A program made the position numbers and the translations under genes. Below, one piece after another: positions 58,145-64,000 of a stretch of 64,000 nucleotides of DNA; the stretch's first letter is position 1, and each line of letters begins with the position of its first letter. The stretch comes from Nocardioides salarius (GTDB taxonomy: Bacteria > Actinomycetota > Actinomycetes > Propionibacteriales > Nocardioidaceae). Location of the stretch: the NCBI RefSeq assembly GCF_016907435.1, contig NZ_JAFBBZ010000001.1, positions 310,001-374,000 of the forward strand, written 5' to 3'. Below the pieces are notes generated by a model. The model saw only the letters and a program-made list of their open reading frames with translations, was not told the origin of the DNA and made no database searches.

Positions 58145-59818
58145 ATGCAGACCTCCAGCAGCGCTCGCGCCGACCTGCGCGTCGTGACCAACCAGGCTCC
58201 CCCGCTCACCGGCCACAACGTGGTCACCGCCGACGCCGCCCTCACCGAGGGCGTGCTGCGCCACGGCACCCAGGACACGCTCGACAGCCTGGTGGCCCTC
58301 GGCACCGAGGCCGGCTCGGCCGAGGCCCGCGAGCACGGCCAGCTCGCCAACGAGCACCACCCCGAGCTGGTGCCCTACGACCGCTACGGCCACCGCATCG
58401 ACGAGGTGGCCTTCCACCCCTCGTGGCACTGGTTGATGGAGCGCGCCGTCGGGCACGGCCTGGCCGCGACCCCGTGGGAGGAGCAGGCCGAGGGCGAGCG
58501 CCACGCCCACCTGCGCCGCGCCGCCGGCTTCATGGCCTGGTCGCACACCGAGCCTGGTCACGGCTGCCCGATCTCGATGACGTACGCCGCCGTGCCGGCG
58601 CTGCGGGCCGACGAGGCCATCGCCAAGGAGTGGACCCCGCTGCTGGCCTCGCGCCGCTACGACCCCGGGGTGCGCAACCCGAGCGAGAAGCTCGGGGCGC
58701 TCGCGGGCATGGGGATGACCGAGAAGCAGGGCGGCTCCGACGTGCGCGCCAACGTGACGCGGGCGCAGCCCTCGGGCGGCCTCGACGGCACCTACACGCT
58801 GCACGGGCACAAGTGGTTCACCTCGGCGCCGATGAACGACGTCTTCCTGGTGCTGGCCCAGACCGACGGCGGGGTCACCTGCTTCGTGGTGCCGCGGGTG
58901 CTGCCCGACGGCACCCGCAACCAGCTCGACGTCGTGCGGCTCAAGGACAAGCTCGGCAACCGCTCCAACGCCTCCTCCGAGCTCGAGATGGACGGCACCG
59001 TCGGGCTGCGCCTGGGCGACGAGGGCCGGGGCGTGCGCACCATCATCGAGATGGTCGCCGCCACCCGGCTCGACTGCGTGCTGGGCTCGGCCTCCCTGAT
59101 GCGCCGCGCGGTCTCGGAGGCCTCCTGGCACGTCACGCACCGCTCGGCCTTCGGCTCGCGCCTGGTCGACAAGCCGCTGATGCAGAACGTCGTGGCCGAC
59201 CTGGCCGTGGAGTCCGAGGCCGCCACCGCGCTGGCGCTGCGCCTGGCCTCGGCCGTCGACGGGCTGGCCGACCCGCACGAGGCGGCGCTGCGGCGCATCG
59301 CGCTGCCGCTGGCGAAGTTCTGGGTCTGCAAGCGCACCCCGATGATGGTCGCCGAGGCGCTGGAGTGCCTGGGCGGCAACGGCTACGTCGAGGAGTCGGT
59401 GCTGCCGCTGCTCTACCGCGAGGCCCCGCTCAACTCGGTGTGGGAGGGCTCGGGCAACGTCAACGCCCTCGACGTGCTGCGCGCCCTGGGCCGCGAGCCC
59501 GAGGTGCTCGACGCCTGGATCACCGAGGTCGGCCTGGCTCGCGGCGGCGACGCGCGCCTCGACCGGGCCGTCGAGGACACCCTGGCCCTGATCGGCTCGC
59601 TGATGGGCGAGCCCGAGGCGATGGAGCGCAGCGCGCGCCGGCTGGCCTCGCGGATGGCGGCGGTGCTGCAGGGCTCGCTGCTGGTGCGCTTCGCCCCGCC
59701 CGAGGTGGCCGACCTCTTCTGCGCCTCGCGGCTGAGCCCGTCGTACGACGGCGTGCTGGGTGCACTCGAGGGCGGCGACCTGCGTGCGGTCGTGGAGCGG
59801 ACCACCCCGACCGTCTAG
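58145..59818 (+). CDS. Acyl-CoA dehydrogenase family protein (AidB-like)
   Basis: 557 aa, ATG 58145, longer than typical acyl-CoA dehydrogenases and matching AidB. Seen: NQAPPLTGHNVVTADAAL near the N-terminus, MTEKQGGSDVRAN (FAD-binding loop), HKWFTSAPMNDVFLVLAQ, and ECLGGNGYVEESVLPLLYREAPLNSVWEGSGNVNALDVLRAL near the C-terminus. AidB binds DNA and FAD in the response to alkylation damage; whether this copy does so is not known. Confidence 0.9.
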   Translation: MQTSSSARADLRVVTNQAPPLTGHNVVTADAALTEGVLRHGTQDTLDSLVALGTEAGSAEAREHGQLANEHHPELVPYDRYGHRIDEVAFHPSWHWLMERAVGHGLAATPWEEQAEGERHAHLRRAAGFMAWSHTEPGHGCPISMTYAAVPALRADEAIAKEWTPLLASRRYDPGVRNPSEKLGALAGMGMTEKQGGSDVRANVTRAQPSGGLDGTYTLHGHKWFTSAPMNDVFLVLAQTDGGVTCFVVPRVLPDGTRNQLDVVRLKDKLGNRSNASSELEMDGTVGLRLGDEGRGVRTIIEMVAATRLDCVLGSASLMRRAVSEASWHVTHRSAFGSRLVDKPLMQNVVADLAVESEAATALALRLASAVDGLADPHEAALRRIALPLAKFWVCKRTPMMVAEALECLGGNGYVEESVLPLLYREAPLNSVWEGSGNVNALDVLRALGREPEVLDAWITEVGLARGGDARLDRAVEDTLALIGSLMGEPEAMERSARRLASRMAAVLQGSLLVRFAPPEVADLFCASRLSPSYDGVLGALEGGDLRAVVERTTPTV

Positions 59819-59825
59819 GCGGGGC

Positions 59826-59865
59826 GCCCGTGCGGGGCGCCCCGGCCGGGGCGCCCCGCACGGGC
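59826..59865. terminator. 40-bp perfect palindrome, bidirectional terminator
   Basis: 18-bp stem (59826-59843 with 59848-59865) and GGCC loop, sited between convergent acyl-CoA dehydrogenase (ends 59818) and glyA (ends 59867). No T run on either side. Confidence 0.85.
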
Positions 59866-59866
59866 C

Positions 59867-61312
59867 TCAGCTCAGCTCGAGCCCGGGGTAGAGCGGGTGC
59901 TTGTCGAGCATCTCGGCGGAGCGCGCCCTGACCCGGTCGGCGACGCCGTCGGCCAGCACGAACGACGCCTTGGACTGGCCGCCGGCCTTGGTCGTGCCGG
60001 GCTGGGTGTTGGAGAGCACGTCGACGATGAGGTCTGCGACGGTGTCGAACTCGTCGTGGCCGAACCCGCGGGTGGTCAGCGCCGGGGTGCCCAGGCGGAT
60101 GCCGGAGGTGTACCAGGCGCCGTTGGGGTCGGCGGGCACCGAGTTGCGGTTGGTGACCACGCCAGCCTCGAGCAGCGCCGACTCGGCCTGGCGACCGGTC
60201 AGGCCGTACTTGCTGACGTCGACCAGCACCAGGTGGTTGTCGGTGCCGCCGGTGACCAGGTCGGTGCCGCGGGTCAGGAAGCCCTCGGCCAGCGACTTGG
60301 CGTTGTCGGCGACCTGCTGGGCGTAACCGCGGAAAGAGTCCTGGCGGGCCTCGGCGAAGGCGACGGCCTTGGCGGCCATCACGTGCGAGAGCGGGCCGCC
60401 GAGCACCATCGGGCAGCCCCGGTCGACGCTGGGGGCGTACTCCTCGGTGGCCAGCACGATCCCGCCGCGCGGCCCGCGCAGCGACTTGTGCGTGGTCGAG
60501 GTGACGATGTGGGCGTGCGGGACCGGGTCCTCGTCGCCGGTGAAGACCTTGCCGGCGACCAGACCCGCGAAGTGGGCCATGTCGACCATCAGGGTCGCGC
60601 CGACCTCGTCGGCGATCTCGCGCATCTTGGCGAAGTCGACCCGGCGGGGGTAGGCGGAGTAGCCCGCCACCAGCACCAGCGGCTTGAACTCGCGGGCCTT
60701 GGCGGCGACCTTGTCGTAGTCGAGCAGCCCGGTCTCGGGGTCGGTGCCGTACTGCTGCTGGTGGAACATCTTGCCGCTGATGTTGGGCCGGAAGCCGTGG
60801 GTCAGGTGGCCGCCGGCGTCGAGGCTCATGCCGAGCAGGCGCTGGTTGCCCAGCTCGCGGCGCAGCTCCTCCCAGTCGGCGTCGGTGAGCTCGTTGACGT
60901 TCTTGGCCTGCGCCTTCTCCAGCCAGGGGCCCTCGACGCGGTGCGCCAGGATCGACCAGAACGCCACCAGGTTGGCGTCGATGCCCGAGTGCGGCTGCAC
61001 GTAGGCGTACTCGGCGCCGAACAGCTCGCGGGCGTGCTCGGCGGCGATCGACTCGACGGTGTCGACGTTCTGGCAGCCGGCGTAGAAGCGGTGACCGACC
61101 GTGCCCTCGGCGTACTTGTCGCTGAACCAGGTGCCCATGGTCATCAGCACGGCCGGCGAGGCGTAGTTCTCGCTGGCGATGAGCTTGAGCGAGGCGCGCT
61201 GGTCGGCGAGCTCGGCGCGGGTCGCCTCGGCGATCCGCGGCTCCACCGAGGCGATGACCTCGAGTGCCTGGGAGTAGGCGCTGCTGGACAGGCGGGACAG
61301 GTCGTCGGTCAT
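59867..61312 (-). CDS. glyA: Serine hydroxymethyltransferase
   Basis: 481 aa, ATG 61312. Interconverts serine and glycine with tetrahydrofolate. Blocks: [40 protein letters not shown], the PLP Lys276 in [14 protein letters not shown], and [14 protein letters not shown]. An insert of about 30 residues (124-157, [21 protein letters not shown]) makes it longer than E. coli GlyA and marks the long actinobacterial type. Leaderless promoter TAGGCT six bases before the ATG. No glycine riboswitch seen. Confidence 0.93.
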   Translation of the reverse strand: MTDDLSRLSSSAYSQALEVIASVEPRIAEATRAELADQRASLKLIASENYASPAVLMTMGTWFSDKYAEGTVGHRFYAGCQNVDTVESIAAEHARELFGAEYAYVQPHSGIDANLVAFWSILAHRVEGPWLEKAQAKNVNELTDADWEELRRELGNQRLLGMSLDAGGHLTHGFRPNISGKMFHQQQYGTDPETGLLDYDKVAAKAREFKPLVLVAGYSAYPRRVDFAKMREIADEVGATLMVDMAHFAGLVAGKVFTGDEDPVPHAHIVTSTTHKSLRGPRGGIVLATEEYAPSVDRGCPMVLGGPLSHVMAAKAVAFAEARQDSFRGYAQQVADNAKSLAEGFLTRGTDLVTGGTDNHLVLVDVSKYGLTGRQAESALLEAGVVTNRNSVPADPNGAWYTSGIRLGTPALTTRGFGHDEFDTVADLIVDVLSNTQPGTTKAGGQSKASFVLADGVADRVRARSAEMLDKHPLYPGLELS

Positions 61313-61318
61313 GGGGCC

Positions 61319-61324
61319 AGCCTA
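61319..61324 (-). promoter_or_regulatory. -10 element of a leaderless glyA promoter
   Basis: TAGGCT on the minus strand, spacer GGCCCC, then ATG. Confidence 0.55.
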
Positions 61325-61452
61325 CGCAGCGCGCCGCCCCGGCCGGGCCCGTGGCAGCGGCGTACGCCGGCCCGCCGGGTGTGACGTGTGCCGCACTCGC
61401 GGCGCGGTTGAGCGTGCGCACGGCACCGTCGGTCCAGATGTCGAGATCGACG

Positions 61453-61467
61453 TCTCACTGCATGAGA
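61453..61467. promoter_or_regulatory. Small inverted repeat upstream of the sulfite reductase leader
   Basis: TCTCA-CTGCA-TGAGA, 45 bp before the leader peptide ATG. Possible operator of the sulfate-assimilation operon; no other support. Confidence 0.3.
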
Positions 61468-61511
61468 TGTCGGGTTGTGGCCGGGCCGTCCAGAAGTTGA
61501 GACTCCTTGCC

Positions 61512-61601
61512 ATGAGCCTCGCCGCGACCCACGTCCACCTGGTGGTCCGCCGCCACGTGGACCTCGGGCGCACCCGCAGCTCGATGTGTCGACCCTCCTG
61601 A
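61512..61601 (+). CDS. Leader peptide with regulatory Cys (29 aa)
   Basis: ATG 61512 to TGA 61601, 49 bp before the sulfite reductase gene. The peptide carries RRHVDLGRTRSSMC, matching the RRHVDLxRxxSALC pattern of actinobacterial leader peptides found before cysteine and sulfur genes. The Cys near the end suggests that translation senses Cys-tRNA and controls the downstream operon. No clear Shine-Dalgarno sequence; start choice is by family likeness. Confidence 0.7.
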   Translation: MSLAATHVHLVVRRHVDLGRTRSSMCRPS

Positions 61602-61650
61602 GCCGCCCTTTCCCGCGCGTCGCCGCGCACCCGCTCTCGAAGGACAACCG

Positions 61651-63357
61651 ATGACCGAGCTCCTCACCCCCGCTCCCGCCCCTGCCCGCCCCCGCGCCAA
61701 GCGGGGCGAGGGCCAGTGGGCACTGGGCTACCGCGAGCCGCTCAACAAGAACGAGCAGGCCAAGAAGGACGACAACCCGCTCAACGTGCGGGCACGCATC
61801 CTGCACACCTACTCCCGCCGGGGCTTCGACTCGATCGACCCGGCCGACCTGCGCGGCCGCTTCCGCTGGATGGGTCTCTACACCCAGCGGGCCCCCGGCT
61901 TCGACGGCGGCAAGACCGCCATGCTGGCCGAGGAGGAGCTCGACGACCGCTTCTTCATGATGCGGGTGCGCACCGACGGCACCCTCCTCGACGCCGCGGC
62001 CGTGCGCGCCCTGGGCAGCGTCGGTGTCGACTTCGCCCGCGACACCGCCGACGTCACGGACCGCCAGAACATCCAGTACCACTGGATCCGCATCGAGGAC
62101 GTCCCGCAGGTCTGGGAGCGCCTCGAGGCAGCAGGTCTGAGCACCCTCGAGGCCTGCGGCGACTCGCCCCGGCCCTTCCTCGGCTCGCCGCTGGCCGGCG
62201 TGGCCGCCGACGAGATCATCGACGGCACCGCGGCGCTGGAGGAGATCAACCGCCGCTACATCGGCGACCCCGAGTACGCCAACCTGCCGCGCAAGTTCAA
62301 GACCGCGCTCACCGGCCACCCCTCCCACGACGTCTCCCCCGAGACCAACGACATCGCCTTCGTCGGCACGGTGCACCCCGAGCACGGCCCCGGCTTCGAC
62401 CTGTGGGTCGGCGGCGGGCTCTCCACCAACCCGATGCTCGCCCAGAAGCTGGGCGTGTGGATCCCGCTCGATGAGGTCGCCGACGCCTGGGCCGGGGTCG
62501 CCGCGGTGTTCCGCGACTACGGCTACCGCCGGCTGCGCTCGCGGGCGCGGCTGAAGTTCCTGGTCTCCGACTGGGGCGTCGAGAAGTTCCGCGAGGTGCT
62601 CGAGACCGAGTACCTCCAGCGCCGCCTCGTCGACTGCGAGTCCCCGGTCTCCCCGCGCGCCCACCGCGACCACATCGGCGTGCACGACCAGGTCGACGGG
62701 CTCAAGTACGTCGGCGTGGCCCCCGTGGTCGGGCGGATCTCGGGCACCACGCTGCTCGGCCTGGCCGACGTGATCGAGGAGTTCGGCCTCGCCGGCGCCC
62801 GGCTGACGGCGTACCAGAAGATCGTGCTGCTGGGCGCCGACCCCGCGCGCATCGAGGACCTGGTCGCCCGCCTCGACTCCATCGGCCTCTCCGCCCGGCC
62901 CTCGGGGTGGCGGCAGAACACGATGGCCTGCACCGGCATCGAGTTCTGCAAGCTGGCCATCGTCGACACCAAGGACCGCGCCCGCGCCCTGGTCGCCGAG
63001 CTCGAGCAGCGCCTGCCCGACCTCGACGTTCCGATCAGCGTCAACGTCAACGGCTGCCCCAACGCCTGCGCCCGCACCCAGGTCGCCGACATCGGCCTCA
63101 AGGGCCAGCTGGTCACCCACGAGGGCAGCCAGGTCGAGGGCTTCCAGGTGCACCTGGGCGGCGCCACCGGTCTGGGGGCCAACTTCGGGCGCAAGCTGCG
63201 CGCCCACAAGGTCACCAGCGCCGGCCTGGGCGACTACGTCGTCGCAGTCGTCTCGCACTACCTGGCCGACCGCACCGGGCCCGAGGAGCCCTTCGCCGAC
63301 TGGGTGGCCCGCGCCGACGAGGCCCTGCTGCGCGGCGAGGCGGAGGTGCCCGCATGA
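61651..63357 (+). CDS. sir: Ferredoxin-dependent sulfite reductase (nitrite/sulfite reductase family)
   Basis: 568 aa, ATG 61651 behind AAGGA. Reduces sulfite to sulfide. Siroheme/4Fe-4S ligands C427, C433 (ACTGIEFC) and C469, C473 (NGCPNAC). Tyr77 and Cys169 have the same 92-residue spacing as the covalently linked Tyr-Cys pair reported for the mycobacterial enzyme (recalled), supporting sulfite rather than nitrite as substrate. Coupled to the next gene by overlap, upstream of cysH. Confidence 0.93.
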   Translation: MTELLTPAPAPARPRAKRGEGQWALGYREPLNKNEQAKKDDNPLNVRARILHTYSRRGFDSIDPADLRGRFRWMGLYTQRAPGFDGGKTAMLAEEELDDRFFMMRVRTDGTLLDAAAVRALGSVGVDFARDTADVTDRQNIQYHWIRIEDVPQVWERLEAAGLSTLEACGDSPRPFLGSPLAGVAADEIIDGTAALEEINRRYIGDPEYANLPRKFKTALTGHPSHDVSPETNDIAFVGTVHPEHGPGFDLWVGGGLSTNPMLAQKLGVWIPLDEVADAWAGVAAVFRDYGYRRLRSRARLKFLVSDWGVEKFREVLETEYLQRRLVDCESPVSPRAHRDHIGVHDQVDGLKYVGVAPVVGRISGTTLLGLADVIEEFGLAGARLTAYQKIVLLGADPARIEDLVARLDSIGLSARPSGWRQNTMACTGIEFCKLAIVDTKDRARALVAELEQRLPDLDVPISVNVNGCPNACARTQVADIGLKGQLVTHEGSQVEGFQVHLGGATGLGANFGRKLRAHKVTSAGLGDYVVAVVSHYLADRTGPEEPFADWVARADEALLRGEAEVPA

Positions 63358-63551
63358 GCGAGCGCGCGGTGCCCTACCAGTGCCCCTACTGCGGCGACGA
63401 CGACCTGCGCCCGCACGAGGTGGTCGACGCCGACGGCGAGGTCAGCTCGCCGCACGGCCAGTGGGCCTGCCGCTCGTGCCTGCGTGCCTTCTCGCTCAAG
63501 ATGCTGGGCCAGCTGCGCCCCGGCCCGACGGCCGACGGCGGCCCGGCGTGA
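63354..63551 (+). CDS. Small zinc-ribbon protein of the sulfate-reduction operon, 65 aa
   Basis: ATG 63354 overlapping the sulfite reductase stop (ATGA), its own stop overlapping cysH (GTGA). Two pairs, CPYC and CRSC, bracket DDDLRPHEVVDADGEVS..GQWA, a rubredoxin/zinc-ribbon pattern. In corynebacteria a small gene, cysX, sits at the same place and was suggested to be ferredoxin-like; this could be its counterpart but has only four Cys. Confidence 0.85.
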   Translation: MSERAVPYQCPYCGDDDLRPHEVVDADGEVSSPHGQWACRSCLRAFSLKMLGQLRPGPTADGGPA

Positions 63552-64000
63552 GCACCGCGACCACGCGCGCCGCGCGGGCCAACCGGGCCACCAGCACCGA
63601 GGGGCGCAGCCCCGAGGAGCTGCGCGAGATCGTGTCGCACTGGGGCGCCGAGCTCGAGCTCGCGCCGGCCGAGACCATCATCGAGTGGGCCGCGGCCACC
63701 TTCGGCGACCGCTTCGCCATCACCTCCTCGATGGGCGACGCGGTGCTGGCCCACCTGGCCTCGAAGGTGGTGCCCGGCATCGACGTGGTCTTCCTCGACA
63801 CCGGCTACCACTTCGTCGAGACCATCGGCACCCGCGACGCCGTCGAGGCGACCCTCGACGTCACCCTGCGCACCGTGCGGCCCGAGCTCAGCGTCGCCGA
63901 GCAGGACGCCCAGCACGGCCCCGACCTCTACCGCACCGACCCCGACCGCTGCTGCGCGATGCGCAAGGTCGAGCCGCTGCGCCGCACGCTCGCGTCGTAC
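63548..64000 (+). CDS. cysH: Adenylylsulfate (APS/PAPS) reductase, partial
   Basis: GTG 63548 overlapping the previous stop; open to the window end, so only 151 residues are visible. Features: AITSSMGDAVLAHL (nucleotide loop), VVFLDTGYHFVETI, and RCCAMRKVEPL with C135-C136. The Cys pair indicates a [4Fe-4S] enzyme of the APS-reductase type. It reduces activated sulfate to sulfite for the reductase encoded upstream. Confidence 0.92.
   Translation, partial: MSTATTRAARANRATSTEGRSPEELREIVSHWGAELELAPAETIIEWAAATFGDRFAITSSMGDAVLAHLASKVVPGIDVVFLDTGYHFVETIGTRDAVEATLDVTLRTVRPELSVAEQDAQHGPDLYRTDPDRCCAMRKVEPLRRTLASY

Noticed and set aside
61313..61511. Glycine riboswitch before glyA
   Set aside because: glyA has a -10 six bases from its start codon, leaving no leader RNA.

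Overview
The window is high-GC actinobacterial DNA, most like Nocardioides or another member of the Nocardioidaceae. This rests on base composition, frequent GTG starts, leaderless promoters of the TANNNT type, a Rel/Apt/SecF/SecD/YajC/RuvBAC/YebC/PdxT/PdxS/PgsA/HIT/ThrS gene order shared with mycobacteria and other Actinobacteria, and actinobacterial families (WhiB, DUF349, DUF222/HNH, DUF6907-like). No species name can be read from the sequence.

Regions 1-41.4 kb are mostly housekeeping and read mainly on the minus strand. They hold: a partial membrane protein and rarA; a five-gene peptide ABC importer (oppC-A-B-D-F order); MBL hydrolase-hisS-aspS; a DUF349 protein; a REP-like repeat cluster; yajC-secD-secF-apt-rel (protein export, purine salvage, stringent response); ruvC-ruvA-ruvB (Holliday junctions); yebC, pdxT and pdxS (vitamin B6); a CDP-alcohol phosphatidyltransferase, an HIT protein and thrS. 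Between these sit an AurF-type diiron oxygenase with its own ferredoxin/reductase and TetR regulator, and a formamide module (fmdB, AmiS/UreI channel, formamidase).

At 41.5-41.8 kb is a tRNA cluster Gly(GCC)-Cys(GCA)-Val(GAC) behind a clear promoter. A 9.0-kb integrative element has entered the 3' end of tRNA-Val(GAC), and a perfect 28-bp direct repeat (41798-41825 and 50769-50796) bounds it. It encodes a tyrosine integrase, an excisionase-like protein, an operon of small genes coupled by 4-bp overlaps (including a WhiB-like Fe-S protein and a winged-helix protein), a lone HK97-type major capsid protein, an unrecognised 213-aa protein, a two-gene module (64-aa protein plus GNAT-fold protein) and two CPxWC proteins. 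It has no terminase, portal, protease or tail genes. It therefore looks like a phage satellite or phiRv-type element rather than a full prophage.

Beyond the element (50.8-64 kb) are a divergent membrane-protein pair, a DUF222/HNH protein, a repeat-rich gap, two paralogous secreted proteins of unknown family, a two-TM/TrkA-N potassium channel, a YihY/BrkB membrane protein divergent from an AidB-like acyl-CoA dehydrogenase, glyA, and the start of a sulfate-assimilation operon. That operon has a Cys-containing leader peptide, ferredoxin-sulfite reductase, a small zinc-ribbon protein and cysH, which runs off the window end.

The most interesting points are the capsid-carrying satellite and its 64-aa/GNAT module, the six-unit 22-bp array between two convergent genes, the twin TetR operators at a leaderless oxygenase promoter, a symmetric -10 shared by two divergent genes, TAG stop codons reused inside -10 elements, and the cysteine leader peptide.
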